Shown: in pieces, positions 17,583-27,487 of the stretch
Position numbering within the stretch: position 1 is the first letter of the stretch
How the letters are laid out: each line of letters opens with the position of its first letter
Origin: Ferruginibacter paludis
GTDB lineage: Bacteria > Bacteroidota > Bacteroidia > Chitinophagales > Chitinophagaceae
DNA: 64,000 bases
Assembly: GCF_030409685.1 (NCBI RefSeq)
Contig: NZ_JAUFQJ010000006.1
Location: 62,001 to 126,000 of the forward strand
Direction of reading: 5' to 3'
Made by a program: the position numbers and the translations under genes
The notes under the pieces: model-generated
Seen by the model: only the letters and a program-made list of their open reading frames with translations
Databases searched by the model: none
Told to the model about the DNA's origin: nothing

Positions 17583-19190
17583 TTATATTTGTGAGATCAT
17601 AACTCTTTTTGCCGGTTGTGTATTACCCGAATGATATTTTAATACCGCCTCTTCAATAGCGATATCATCCGTAGTGTAGCGCTGTATCTGTAACAGGTAT
17701 TGCGACCAGGATTCCACAATAAAGAATTCAGTAATAATTGTTGGCGACGTAATGTTTTGAAAAACGCCAACCTGCATTGCGCCATTTCTCATTCGCAGAT
17801 TTTTTAATAATAATGCTGCAGTAGTAAATTGCTGAATATTTTCTTGAGACACTTCGTAGTCAATCCAAACCAGCACAGGGCCATCGCTCTCCGTAATTTC
17901 CAAAGCCGGAACCAGTGTATTTATTTTTGCTGCAGGTGTAAAACTACCAATGGATATATTTTTAAGTGCATAAGGAATTGCTAATAATAAACTTGCTGCC
18001 ATCCATCCAAATGCTAAAAAAATAGCATACTGTATGCCCATTCTAGAAGCAATTGTACCCCAAATAATACCTCCCAATGCCATACCACCCTGAAATAATA
18101 ACAGGTAAACACTTATTGCCCGGGATAATACCCATGCAGGAACATTGGTCTGTATGGCTACATTAAAACTGGACATCGCCATTAACCAACCGATACCAGC
18201 AAAAAAAAGTCCTGCAAAAAGTAAATAGTTATTAGAAAAAAAATGAAGTATTAACAGGTTTGCCCCAACCAATAAAACGGCAATTAATAATTTTTGATCA
18301 ATATTTAAAACACTATTGATTGACGGAAGTATTATTGCCGAAATTATAGCTCCCCCGCCAAGGCTAAATAGCATTGCGCCATATATGCCGGCAGTCTGAT
18401 GTAATTTTTGAATTATTATCAACGGCAATAAACCCCATAAAGCACTTGCACCAATTGCAAAAGTTACCGACCTGATAAGCACGGGATGCAATTGAGTAGC
18501 ATAACGAACATAATTTAATCCAATACGCATCGCACTTACAAAACGCTCTGTTTGCAGCGTTTCATTTGCAGGCATTCCACTCCAAAAATAAACCGCTAAA
18601 AGTGTACCCAAAAAGCATACTGCATTTACGATAAAAATATATTCGGGAGCATAAAAACTGATGATCAAACCGCCTAATGCCGGTCCTATTGCCCGTGAAA
18701 GATTAATACTGACACCATTTAAAGTAATAGCGGACGAAAGGCGTGCTGGTGGCACTAAACCCGGCACAATGGCTTGCCACACGGTTTCGTTTATTGCAGG
18801 CCCCAATGCCAGTAAAAATGATAATACAAGCATTAAAAGAGGAGGTGTATAATTAAGAAAACCAAATACAGCCAGTATCAACGCCATAATAAACATCCAG
18901 GATTGGGTAAGCAGCAGGATTTTTCTTTTATTAAAAATATCTGCTAAAGCACCCGCAGGAATCCCCAGCAAAAACATAGGTAGACTAGTTGCTGTTACCA
19001 TTAATGAAATGTAAAGAGGGGAAGCAGTTTGCCGGGTGATTATCCAACTTGCACCAACCCCTTGCATCCACATTCCAAGATCTGAAAAAAAAGCTGCCAG
19101 CCATATAACCAGGAATATTTTAGATTTAAAAGGACTCCAGAATGAATTAGCCGTTGGCGAGGTTACATTAGCGGTGGTAGCTGTTGACAT
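17583..19190 (-). CDS. MFS transporter (MFS_3 / EntS-like) with C-terminal monooxygenase-like domain
   Basis: A 535-residue inner-membrane transporter. Residues about 20-410 hold the hydrophobic segments, with the family-typical WMQGVGASWIITRQTASPLYISLM at the first helices, GAFADIFNKRK-like loop (GALADIFNKRKIL), LGPAINETVWQAIVPGLVPPARLSSAITLNGVSINLSRAIGPALGG, and GGMALGGIIWG. The last about 100 residues form a soluble ABM-like domain (VLVWIDYEVSQENIQQFTTA, RMRNGAMQVGVFQN), which is usual in PF05977 (MFS_3) members. Related proteins export siderophores or small toxic compounds; the cargo is unknown. Confidence 0.9.
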   Translation of the reverse strand: MSTATTANVTSPTANSFWSPFKSKIFLVIWLAAFFSDLGMWMQGVGASWIITRQTASPLYISLMVTATSLPMFLLGIPAGALADIFNKRKILLLTQSWMFIMALILAVFGFLNYTPPLLMLVLSFLLALGPAINETVWQAIVPGLVPPARLSSAITLNGVSINLSRAIGPALGGLIISFYAPEYIFIVNAVCFLGTLLAVYFWSGMPANETLQTERFVSAMRIGLNYVRYATQLHPVLIRSVTFAIGASALWGLLPLIIIQKLHQTAGIYGAMLFSLGGGAIISAIILPSINSVLNIDQKLLIAVLLVGANLLILHFFSNNYLLFAGLFFAGIGWLMAMSSFNVAIQTNVPAWVLSRAISVYLLLFQGGMALGGIIWGTIASRMGIQYAIFLAFGWMAASLLLAIPYALKNISIGSFTPAAKINTLVPALEITESDGPVLVWIDYEVSQENIQQFTTAALLLKNLRMRNGAMQVGVFQNITSPTIITEFFIVESWSQYLLQIQRYTTDDIAIEEAVLKYHSGNTQPAKRVMISQI

Positions 19191-19418
19191 TTTGGGGATT
19201 TTTTACACTTGCCTCTAATTTAAAATTCAGATTTTATTATACGTATTTATCGTTTCATATTGTTAGCATACTTATTAAAATATGACATTGAGATACATCT
19301 GCTAATCAAATATCCTCTTACACATTTGAGGCAAGTGAAGACTAAACGATGCCGACCTATACTCTTTCTAACTGGATTGTAAAATATTTTGTTATGGCTC
19401 GTAAACTATCTTACCATT

Positions 19419-21293
19419 TTAAATAGCAAAACAATCACAACCAAAACCCCATAGTTTATCCCAACCCTGCACCCAATGCATGTGCCCGGGTAAGTGACCG
19501 CTGTGACTATGAGTATGAGAAGTGTAAGCTTGCTTTGTTTCCAATGGTTTTGCTTCCTGCGTAGTTCCCGGAATATTATAATAACCACCAAAGAGTTTTA
19601 CAGGCGACCACCCCGGACTTACTGGCAAAGCAGGTGGCGACTCCTTACTAAATTCACCATCTGCATAAACTATTTTACCTCCCACTATTGTAAGCGTAGC
19701 TGTGATTGTCTTTATTTCTGTTTCAGGGATATTAAAATAATCATGCGAAAGAACCGTCAAGTCTGCCAACATGCCTAGTTTAATCATTCCTTTTTTTGTT
19801 TCCTCACCTGTTAGTGTTGCACTTCCGACAGTGTAAAGCTTTAATGCTTCTGTTCGGTTTAGCAAATTATTTTCATCATACATTGCAGTGCCACCCACTG
19901 TTTTGCCTGTTATCGTCCAATAAAGAGAAACCCAGGGATTATAACTTGATACACGGGTTGCATCGGTGCCATTTCCCATTGGAATTCCTAAGTCAATTAT
20001 TTTTCTTACAGGTGGCGTTTGTTTAACAGCATCACTTCCATACCTGTTTATAAAATACTCACCCTGAAAAGCCATTCTGTTCTGAATCGCAATACCACCA
20101 TTTAATTTTTTAACCCTTTCCAGGTTAGCCTCTGAAATAGTTTCAGCATGATCAAAATTCCAGCGCAATCCTTTAAAAGACTGGTAGCTGTTTACTTTTT
20201 CAAACACATTTAAAAACCGGGAGATACTTTCATTGTAAGTGGCGTGAAGCCTGAATGGCCAACTATGTGCCACTAAAAGTTCAACAACTGTTTCTAACTC
20301 AGATTCCATAATTGGTTCAAACCCGGGCCGCTCCTGCAAAAAATCTTCAAAATCCGAAGCAGAATAAACCAATGTTTCTCCTGCACCATCCAGTCTTAAA
20401 AAATCATGCTCTTTATTTACATCATTCTCATCAACCCATGTTTTATAATCATTGTATTCTTCACCATTTTTTTGAGTAAATAAATTATATGCGATTCTGA
20501 CCGTCATCAAATCATTATCTGCAAGTTGCTTTATTACTTCATAATCTTCGGGGTAATTTTGAAAACCACCACCTGCATCGCTTACACTGGTAAGACCAAG
20601 CCTGTTTAATTCTGACATGAACTGACGGGTAGAATTTAACTGATCCTGATAAGATAATTTAGGGCCTTTGTTCAAGGCATTATATAAAATAAATGCATTG
20701 GGTTTAGCCAAAAACAATCCTGTAGGATTACCTGCCTTATCCCTTTCAATACATCCACCTTTAAAATTATCAGGTGTATTTTTATCGTAACCAATGGCCC
20801 TTAAAGCAGCAGCATTTAATAAAGCACGGTCGTATAAATGCATGATAAAAACAGGCGTATCCGCTGCTACATCATTCAACTCTTTTAATGTGGGCATCCG
20901 TTTTTCTTTAAACTGGTACTCACTCCATCCGCCTATTACACGAACCCACTGCGGTGGTGGGGTTTTTTCTGCCTGAAGCTTTACCATATTCAGTGCATCT
21001 GATAAAGATGTAACACCATCCCAACGCAATTCCATGTTATAATTTAATCCCCCCCTTATTAAATGAATATGACTATCATATAAACCCGGTATGGTAACTT
21101 GATTATTAAGATCAATAATTTTTGTATTTACGCCCTTGTAGGCTTCAGTTTCTTTTGCCGAACCAACTGCAATGAACTTTCCTTTACCAATTGCTACACT
21201 GGTAGCAATTGGTTGACTATCATCCATTGTATAAAATTTACCATTTACCAGGATCATGTCGGCAAAGGTGGTAGTAGTCTCTGTGGGCTGCAT
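19419..21293 (-). CDS. YtcJ-like amidohydrolase (Amidohydrolase_3)
   Basis: A 624-residue protein with the start at 21293 (MQPTETTTTFAD); an ATG at 21329 overlaps the neighbour by 26 bp and is less likely. N-terminal small beta domain (LVNGKFYTMDDSQPIATS), metal-binding HxH in GLYDSHIHL, HATYNESISRFLNVFE and NFDHAETIS with further ligands, GIPMGNGTDATRVSSYNPW with the catalytic Asp, and the closing KKGMIKLGMLADLTVLSHDY. These enzymes hydrolyse amide or exocyclic bonds in N-acyl compounds. The C-terminus is unusual: a His-rich stretch HTHSHSGHLPGHMHW followed by a Cys pair, which could bind metal. It lies next to a ZIP transporter, which fits a metal link. A signal sequence is not evident. Confidence 0.9.
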   Translation of the reverse strand: MQPTETTTTFADMILVNGKFYTMDDSQPIATSVAIGKGKFIAVGSAKETEAYKGVNTKIIDLNNQVTIPGLYDSHIHLIRGGLNYNMELRWDGVTSLSDALNMVKLQAEKTPPPQWVRVIGGWSEYQFKEKRMPTLKELNDVAADTPVFIMHLYDRALLNAAALRAIGYDKNTPDNFKGGCIERDKAGNPTGLFLAKPNAFILYNALNKGPKLSYQDQLNSTRQFMSELNRLGLTSVSDAGGGFQNYPEDYEVIKQLADNDLMTVRIAYNLFTQKNGEEYNDYKTWVDENDVNKEHDFLRLDGAGETLVYSASDFEDFLQERPGFEPIMESELETVVELLVAHSWPFRLHATYNESISRFLNVFEKVNSYQSFKGLRWNFDHAETISEANLERVKKLNGGIAIQNRMAFQGEYFINRYGSDAVKQTPPVRKIIDLGIPMGNGTDATRVSSYNPWVSLYWTITGKTVGGTAMYDENNLLNRTEALKLYTVGSATLTGEETKKGMIKLGMLADLTVLSHDYFNIPETEIKTITATLTIVGGKIVYADGEFSKESPPALPVSPGWSPVKLFGGYYNIPGTTQEAKPLETKQAYTSHTHSHSGHLPGHMHWVQGWDKLWGFGCDCFAI

Positions 21294-21303
21294 ATAATTA
21301 ATT

Positions 21304-21888
21304 TTAAGCTTGATATTTTGACAGTGCAATATCTATCCCTGCTATTGCATCCGGCTCGTGTGTTGCGCCTGCCAATATTTTAAACGAATTCATTTTTATG
21401 GCTTTAACATTACTTGACAACAGGGCTTTGTACTCATCCATTACTCCTTCTGTAAAAGCTGTTGCAACTTCTGCTGCACTAAAAATTAATACACCAGCAT
21501 CTCTTACTTCTGGTGCAAAAGCAATATCATAAAAGGAAGAAATCATCGCCTTATGCAGGGCTATACCTCCAACAATCTTCACTTTATCTAAATTAAAAGA
21601 CTGTTTTTCACCCAGGCCAATCAGCATTACATTTTTTGCCGGAATGGTGTTTTCTGGGGTTTTAAATAAAAACACGTTACCCGTTTTACCATCGAAACTG
21701 CCATCCGTTCTAAACCTCATTACAAGACCCTTCAAGCCATCATTCAATTGCTTAGCACCACCAATAAGTTCCGGCTCACCAGGTTCATATTCAAAAAACC
21801 CAGCAATGACTAAATCGGCTTCCACGGCTCCCGGACCTTTAACAAGAGCAAAAATATTGAGTGGATTTAGTAATGTTTTGTTTGCCAT
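21304..21888 (-). CDS. Stand-alone M17 leucyl-aminopeptidase N-terminal-like domain
   Basis: The 194-residue protein matches the N-terminal (non-catalytic) domain of M17 peptidases: LVIAGFFEYEPGEPE, KTGNVFLFKTPENTIPAKNVMLIGLGEKQSFNLDKVKIVGG, and a following helical region. The catalytic metal domain is absent, and no piece of it is found next door, so this is not a simple truncation within the window. Such N-domains bind DNA in PepA-type proteins; a role here is unknown. It sits tightly between the amidohydrolase (10 bp) and the ZIP transporter (1 bp), so the three genes are very probably one operon. Confidence 0.8.
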   Translation of the reverse strand: MANKTLLNPLNIFALVKGPGAVEADLVIAGFFEYEPGEPELIGGAKQLNDGLKGLVMRFRTDGSFDGKTGNVFLFKTPENTIPAKNVMLIGLGEKQSFNLDKVKIVGGIALHKAMISSFYDIAFAPEVRDAGVLIFSAAEVATAFTEGVMDEYKALLSSNVKAIKMNSFKILAGATHEPDAIAGIDIALSKYQA

Positions 21889-21889
21889 T

Positions 21890-22660
21890 TTATATAGATT
21901 TAGATAAAATAAAAGCAGTTAAAAATCCCGATACTGTTATTAAACCAGTATAAGTTTGTGTATCTTCATACGCTTCTGGCATCATGGTAATAGAAAGCAT
22001 AGACAATATAGCGCCAGCAGCAAAAGCAGTAATTGTTGCATTAACAGCATCTGGAAAATTAAAGAAAAAAGTATATCCCGCCCAGGAAGAAATGCTAGAT
22101 AAGACTGCTATGATTGTCCAGATTGAAAAAATGAAAAATTTACTACGGCCTGCCTTTTTCATACCAGCTGAACTTGACAAACCTTCCGGAATATTGGACA
22201 GGAATATTGCTAATACAGTCACTATCTCAACAGCTCCCCCTTTTATCATACCAATACCAATAGCAATAGATTCCGGCACTCCATCCAATAATGCACCCAT
22301 TGCCAATAACACACCCCGTTGGTCTTGTGGTAATTCTGTTACCTGCTGATCACCTGATCGTTTCCTGTTTTTTGCCCCGTTACCAGTCAATAAATTATTT
22401 GCAACGGTATATATCAAAGACCCCATAAGGAAACCTATAGCAACTGCATAAAATCCACCTTGTTTGCGAGCCTTGTCCATTAATTCAAAGGCAATAGTAG
22501 AAATTAATACACCGGCTCCAAATGCCATAATAGAACCTATTATCTTTTGTTGGATTGGAATATAATAACCTATTAATGCACCAATCAACAGCGCAGTACC
22601 AGCTACCATACCCCAAAAAGCAGCCATAAACCAAAGTGGAAAAGTGAATAAATTTGTCAT
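21890..22660 (-). CDS. ZIP-family metal transporter
   Basis: A 256-residue membrane protein with about eight hydrophobic segments. The ZIP signatures are visible: GALLDGVPESIAIGIG with the conserved His replaced by Asp-Gly-Val-Pro-Glu (typical of the GufA-like branch), FLSNIPEGLSSSAGM in the fifth helix, and AAGAILSMLSITMMPEAYE. A charged loop (NGAKNRKRSGDQQ) separates helices 3 and 4. It probably moves Zn2+, Fe2+ or Mn2+ into the cytoplasm. It is the first gene of the ZIP, M17-N, amidohydrolase unit with one-base spacing. Confidence 0.9.
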   Translation of the reverse strand: MTNLFTFPLWFMAAFWGMVAGTALLIGALIGYYIPIQQKIIGSIMAFGAGVLISTIAFELMDKARKQGGFYAVAIGFLMGSLIYTVANNLLTGNGAKNRKRSGDQQVTELPQDQRGVLLAMGALLDGVPESIAIGIGMIKGGAVEIVTVLAIFLSNIPEGLSSSAGMKKAGRSKFFIFSIWTIIAVLSSISSWAGYTFFFNFPDAVNATITAFAAGAILSMLSITMMPEAYEDTQTYTGLITVSGFLTAFILSKSI

Positions 22661-22901
22661 TTATATCCAATCATTTATAATAAAAAAGCCGACGTATTAC
22701 CATCCCTCATCTTTACTCTATTATTTTATTAAACTATGCCAGATTTAATATAATCAGCAACTAAACACTTTCCGCTTACATACAAAATCAACCGAGATTA
22801 AAATCCCGATATAGTCATACTTTACTTTAAATTTTCAGTCTTCATTATAAAACAATAATACTCTTGAAAACAAATTTGTTATTATCAGTCTCAATGATTT
22901 T

Positions 22902-23699
22902 CTACAGTCCAGTCCCCAAAACTGCAGCTTCAATTACTGCTGCTACCTTTTTTGATTGAGACATAAAAACTGCATGGCTGCCATTAATTTCTGTAACAAT
23001 TGACCCTGCACGCTTGTACATTTTTCTTTCTATAGTTGGATTGATACTTTTATCTTCAGTTGCCACTACAGCGTAAGTGGGTTTGGTTTTCCATGCGGCC
23101 ACTGTTACAGGAGTCGTAAAACATTTTACTGCAATTGCACCTTGTGAATCGTACATAAAGTCTGCTTTTTCTTTACTTAAATCACCAGCAAAACCTTTAT
23201 GAAATTTTTCTTTGGAATAATAAATCAAACCATTTTCATCGGGTAGCATAATTCCATTCTCTGGTGCAGCCGGTTCTGATGAAGCCAACTGTCCGGTAGT
23301 TTCACCTACTTCAGGTTGAAAGGCTGCTATGTAAACTAATCGTATAACTTTTGGAGAAACACCTGCTTGTGTAATAACAGTTCCCCCCCAGGAATGCCCT
23401 ACAAGAATGGCCGGCCCCTGTTGCCTTTCCAATGCATAATTTGTAGCGGCCACATCATCTTCCAAAGAACTCAAAGGGTTTTGCACAATCGTTACATGGT
23501 ATCCTTTTCTTGTAAGTATATTGTAAACTTCCTCCCAACCAGAACCATCTGCAAAGGCTCCGTGAACAATTACAATGTTGTTTATTTTTTCCTTTGTCTG
23601 TGCCTGTGCAGGTTGCAGCAACCACGACGTGCAAAAAACAATTAAACTCAATAAGGCTACACCAACTTTTAATTTTAAGGAATAGATTTTTGTTTTCAT
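22902..23699 (-). CDS. Secreted alpha/beta hydrolase
   Basis: A 265-residue protein starting MKTKIYSLKLKV at 23699, with a clear signal peptide (VGVALLSLIVFCTSWLLQPAQAQ) cleaved after AQA or AQ. The mature part begins INNIVIVHGAFADGSGWEEVYN, has the nucleophile elbow GHSWGG, and the catalytic His in NGSHAVFMSQ. This is the group related to salicylate/AI-2-like and methylesterase-type hydrolases (HGAFADGSGW is highly typical). The substrate is unknown; location is periplasm. It is isolated, with 240 bp and 400 bp gaps on its sides. Confidence 0.9.
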   Translation of the reverse strand: MKTKIYSLKLKVGVALLSLIVFCTSWLLQPAQAQTKEKINNIVIVHGAFADGSGWEEVYNILTRKGYHVTIVQNPLSSLEDDVAATNYALERQQGPAILVGHSWGGTVITQAGVSPKVIRLVYIAAFQPEVGETTGQLASSEPAAPENGIMLPDENGLIYYSKEKFHKGFAGDLSKEKADFMYDSQGAIAVKCFTTPVTVAAWKTKPTYAVVATEDKSINPTIERKMYKRAGSIVTEINGSHAVFMSQSKKVAAVIEAAVLGTGL

Positions 23700-24106
23700 T
23701 GATTTATTTTTTATTTTCAAAATTATTATGAGTAAGAAAAGTGCGTTATAAATTTTCGGTTCTTTTTATACAAAGATCACACAGACATCTGCTATGCAAT
23801 TGTCTATTGAACTCATTTTCTTTGATTGTTTAGTTCATTTATTAAGTAATCTTAGAACAGGGAAAAGGCTCAACTGATTTAGAAGAAATAAATTCAGCTT
23901 TTAATGCAGAGTGGGAAAGAAAAACTCAGCCTATACTGAATATCGCAGAGTGTTTTTGCGAAAATATCTAAGTAGGTATTCTTGAAGTTCTATATAAATT
24001 TTAATTATCCAAATCCAATATCTGAAGAACGTTACAGGTATTAAAAGAAATATTGCCGCAGAAGACATTTTAGCTTATAAAAAAATACAGAAAAGCAAAA
24101 TAAGTT
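23700..24106. other. Intergenic stretch with a possible plus-strand remnant
   Basis: No intact gene. On the plus strand 23855-23971 reads EQGKGSTDLEEINSAF and then NAEWERKTQPILNIAEC before a stop; this is helical and protein-like, but has no start codon and no recognised family. The promoter of the secreted hydrolase is expected near 23700-23760. Confidence 0.35.
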
Positions 24107-25006
24107 TTATGAAAAATTTTGCCCGGTAATTTCTTCAGCCTTTTTCCATAATTTGTTTGCTAAAATGCGATCATTTGCCAGAGCGCTGGTAGCTGTATAG
24201 GCCGGATAACCGCTAAGTCCATTTTCCCCATCAGGTCCGTACAGACCGCCTTTTTTAACATCTTCAAACACTGCAGCATACAAGGTAGATAATGCACCCT
24301 GATCACTTGGCATTATGACTCCGAGCCGTTCGATTGTAGCAATGTAAATTTCCTCACTCATGTACCTCGATAAGTTAGTGTTTGTTAAACCTGGATGTGA
24401 TGCGACAGACAAAACTTTATCACCCCATTTATCAATCCGGCGTTGTAACTCAATACTAAATAATAAGTCAGCCAATTTACTTTGAGCATATTCACGATTT
24501 GCTCTATAACCTTTTTCCATTTTGAGATTTTCGAAATCAATCTGGCCACTTAGATAAGCAAGACTAGTTACGGTAATTACCCTCGACCCTGCGGTAGCTT
24601 TTAACAAAGGATAGAGGTATGCTGTAAGAGAGAAATGTCCCAAAAAATTTACGGCAAACTGTAATTCATACCCCATTTCTGTTTTTGTTGCCGGTGGTAC
24701 CATTATACCTGCATTATTAATCAGCAAGTCAAGAGAATGATGATTCTTAGAAAAACTTTCAACGAATTCTTTTATAGACTCCGGTTTAGATAAATCCGCC
24801 ACACCAGCTTCCAATATTCCATTACCCCTGGATTTTAACATTTCAATAATTGCATAATTTGCTTTAATCTGATCCCTGGCAACAACTGTAACTGAAGCTC
24901 CTACCTGATAAAGTGCCAATGCAGTATCAAATCCAATTCCTGAATTTGCACCGGTAACGATTACCGTCTTTCCTGCCTGATTCCCGATATCTTTTTTTGT
25001 CCACAT
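24107..25006 (-). CDS. Short-chain dehydrogenase/reductase, copy B
   Basis: A 299-residue paralogue of the SDR at 3583-4482, starting MWTKKDIGNQAGK, with TGANSGIG at 18-25, NNAG at 97-100 and YAQSK around 173-177. Many stretches are identical in protein sequence to copy A (for example SLAYLSGQIDFENLKMEKGY), while others have diverged, so the duplication is not recent. Unlike copy A it has no regulator gene behind it. The promoter region contains a decayed DJ-1/PfpI gene on the same strand. Confidence 0.9.
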   Translation of the reverse strand: MWTKKDIGNQAGKTVIVTGANSGIGFDTALALYQVGASVTVVARDQIKANYAIIEMLKSRGNGILEAGVADLSKPESIKEFVESFSKNHHSLDLLINNAGIMVPPATKTEMGYELQFAVNFLGHFSLTAYLYPLLKATAGSRVITVTSLAYLSGQIDFENLKMEKGYRANREYAQSKLADLLFSIELQRRIDKWGDKVLSVASHPGLTNTNLSRYMSEEIYIATIERLGVIMPSDQGALSTLYAAVFEDVKKGGLYGPDGENGLSGYPAYTATSALANDRILANKLWKKAEEITGQNFS

Positions 25007-25029
25007 AAAACTTTATTTTTTGACATAAA

Positions 25030-25290
25030 CTACAGCAAGCCAAACCTGCTCACCTTTTCATATTCTAATTCGCCAACCGCTCTCAATCTTTTAAACAAAC
25101 TGGATAAATGAACTGGTAAATCTCCTGGTTTCATTTATGTTAGAAACTGTCCATCCTCAACCCTAGGTTCATCAATGTACGTTCCGCCTGCATCAATAAT
25201 TTCAAGTGCCTCTCATGGATAGAAAAATTCTATACCCTCAACGCTATCTGCTGTCAGAATTATTATTCTGCCAGATTTTTTTGTTGTCAG
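25030..25290 (-). pseudogene. DJ-1/PfpI-family gene, internally deleted remnant
   Basis: In one minus-strand frame the sequence reads KKSGRIIILTADSVEGIEFFYP, a TGA, then EALEIIDAGGTYIDEPRVED, GQFLT, a TAA, and MKPGDLPVHLSSLFKRL. The first part is the classical N-terminus of DJ-1/PfpI proteins (LTADxVExxExFYP). The second is the classical C-terminus (AGxxYxDExxVxDGxxxT...PxDLP). The roughly 100 residues between them, including the nucleophilic Cys, are missing, although the frame is preserved across the junction. No start is visible. It is clearly non-functional. Confidence 0.75.
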
Positions 25291-25884
25291 AGCAATCGCT
25301 GCCCGGATATCAAGTACTGAATCATTATTTATACCTTACATGTTTTCATTTTAAATATTTTCTAAAATTGAAGATTAAAGACGAAATTCATTACGCTAAT
25401 CCGTTCATTTATTTTGACTAAATAAACCATCGGTCTTATTGTAAGCTTCCCCGTTTTTGTAGCCTTCCCATATTTAAATGCATTGAGTTAATTTAAAAAT
25501 TTTCGAAAAAAAGATTTCATATCATTCCCGTTACCTGCCTTGACTTAATAAATAAATAATTTTGGAGCTTATGGACAAAACACAAACATGCTTACCATTA
25601 TATTTTTGCAAAGAATAAAAAAACTGGAATTAAATGGATAATAAAATACCATCAATTACCGGAACATCCAGGGTTATGGGTGAAGAGCCTGTTATTTTTT
25701 TTGTATGAGCATTATTATATAACCTATGCTGCAAGAAAAAGGATATATGGTGGGTATGTTATTGTTCCTCAAAAACTATTGTCTTACAAACAGTTTAACA
25801 ATTTTATGCGGAGTCAGATTAGATAAAATATAGCCCAGGAAAATAATATTTTTTACACTTCTTTATAAAAAATAATGATCGCAG
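25291..25884. other. Gene-poor stretch before the pirin gene
   Basis: No intact gene is seen. On the plus strand near 25700-25825 a short reading (YYITYAARKRIYGGYVIVPQ, then KLLSYKQFNNFMRSQIR) looks protein-like but has no start and no recognised family. The pirin promoter should lie at the right end. Confidence 0.35.
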
Positions 25885-26760
25885 ATGAAAATAAAGCATA
25901 GTCTAAAAAAAGACACGACAGGAACAGGAATCTTATCCGCCACTTCAGAATCCAATAACTTACTTAATAATAATGATGAATTAAAGAAGATAGAAGCAAT
26001 GAGGCATATTCCTAACATGGAAGGGGTTACTACTCCTGAGGTAAATTTTTTATTACACAAAGCAAATTCGAGAGGACATGTTGACCATGGCTGGTTAGAA
26101 AGCTACCATACTTTCAGTTTTGCCAATTATTACAATCCTGAAAGAATGCACTTTGGTGTGTTACGTGTGTTGAACGATGACCGTGTGGATCCTGGTAAGG
26201 GATTTGGAAGACATCCGCACGATAATATGGAAATTATTTCAATTCCACTGGAAGGAGACCTTAAGCATGAAGATAATATGGGAAACATAGCCATTATAAA
26301 ACATGGCGATATACAAGTGATGAGTGCTGGCACCGGAATTTTCCACAGTGAATACAACAAAAACGAGGACCAGCAGGCCAAATTTTTACAGATATGGTTG
26401 TTCCCAAGAACAAAAAACGTAGCACCCCGATATGATCAGGCATCCTTAAATATCAATGACCGTCGCAATAACCTGCAGCAGATACTTTCCCCGGATAGCA
26501 ATGATGCAGGTGTGTGGATCAACCAGGATGCATGGTTTCATATCGGACAATTTGATAACGATTTTAAAATTGATTATAACTTAAAAAAATCTACTAACGG
26601 AGTATATGCTTTTGTAATAAAAGGCAACTTCAGCATTGCCGGTATCGAACTTAACCAACGGGATGGATTGGGCATATCGAATACAAAAAAAATATCACTA
26701 AAAGCAAATTCCGCCGATGCTGAAGTATTATTAATGGAAGTTCCTATGACACTGGGCTGA
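25885..26760 (+). CDS. Pirin-family protein
   Basis: A bicupin of up to 291 residues. The start is uncertain: 25885 gives a polar 50-residue extension without similarity to pirins, while ATGs at 25999 (MRHIPN) and 26017 (MEGVTTPEVNFLLHKA) are closer to the family start. Core motifs: SRGHVDHGWLESYHTFSFANYYNPERMHFG, GFGRHPHDNMEIISIPLEGDLKHEDNMGN (the metal-ligand His/His/His/Glu set), and VMSAGTGIFHSEYN. Bacterial pirins of this type have quercetin dioxygenase activity (YhhW) or act as redox-sensing regulators. The next gene is a nitroreductase, consistent with redox metabolism. Confidence 0.9.
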   Translation: MKIKHSLKKDTTGTGILSATSESNNLLNNNDELKKIEAMRHIPNMEGVTTPEVNFLLHKANSRGHVDHGWLESYHTFSFANYYNPERMHFGVLRVLNDDRVDPGKGFGRHPHDNMEIISIPLEGDLKHEDNMGNIAIIKHGDIQVMSAGTGIFHSEYNKNEDQQAKFLQIWLFPRTKNVAPRYDQASLNINDRRNNLQQILSPDSNDAGVWINQDAWFHIGQFDNDFKIDYNLKKSTNGVYAFVIKGNFSIAGIELNQRDGLGISNTKKISLKANSADAEVLLMEVPMTLG

Positions 26761-26892
26761 TGTTATTCTGTCAATTTTTGCTCAGGTGAAAATCAAAAGC
26801 ACCAACAGGTAACGCTTATTAAGTGGAGAGTTTGGTAAGCGATGAAATAGGATCATGTCAGAAGTACAATTAATTAAACAATAAGATATTTT

Positions 26893-27477
26893 ATGCATAC
26901 TATTAAAAAAGCCATAACCAAATATCCGGTTTTGGATATAATAAAAAAGAGGTGGAGCCCAAGAAGTTTTTCGGATAAAGCTATAAGTGAAACTGATGTA
27001 AAGACAATCATTGAAGCAGCCTCCTGGAGTTTCAGTGCCCTGAACGAGCAACCCTGGCGGTATGTCGCTGCGTTCAGAGGGACATCTCTTTTTGATTCCT
27101 TCTTTGACTTGTTGAACGCAGGAAATAAGAACTGGAACAACAACACTTCAGTATTAGTGCTTAGCGTCCTGTCGAACATTTATTCCAATGACGGCACCGT
27201 AAATACGTATGCTATGCACGATACGGGAGCCGCAAACATGTTGCTTACCCTACAGGCAAACAGCATGGGAATTTATACACATTTAATGGAAGGCTTTTCA
27301 AAAGAACATGCCCAAAAATTACTAAATCAGGGAGATGAAATAAAACCCGTTGTAATGATTGCATTAGGTTACCCGGATGTAGCGGAAAAATTGGATGAAC
27401 CATTTAAAACCAGAGAACTTTCCCCCAGATCACGAAAAGATATCAATGAAATTTTACTTGAGCCACAACTACCATAA
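26893..27477 (+). CDS. Nitroreductase-family protein
   Basis: A 194-residue FMN-dependent nitroreductase-like protein: RWSPRSFSDKAISETDVKTIIEAASWSFSALNEQPWRYV is the standard N-terminal FMN-binding motif (RRSxRxF...A..APSxxNxQPW), followed by DTGAANMLLTLQANSMGIYTH and VMIALGYPDVAEKL. It probably reduces nitro compounds or quinones with NAD(P)H in the cytoplasm. It lies 132 bp after pirin on the same strand and 10 bp before the receiver-like protein, so it is co-transcribed with at least the latter. Confidence 0.92.
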   Translation: MHTIKKAITKYPVLDIIKKRWSPRSFSDKAISETDVKTIIEAASWSFSALNEQPWRYVAAFRGTSLFDSFFDLLNAGNKNWNNNTSVLVLSVLSNIYSNDGTVNTYAMHDTGAANMLLTLQANSMGIYTHLMEGFSKEHAQKLLNQGDEIKPVVMIALGYPDVAEKLDEPFKTRELSPRSRKDINEILLEPQLP

Positions 27478-27487
27478 ACAGAGTTAA

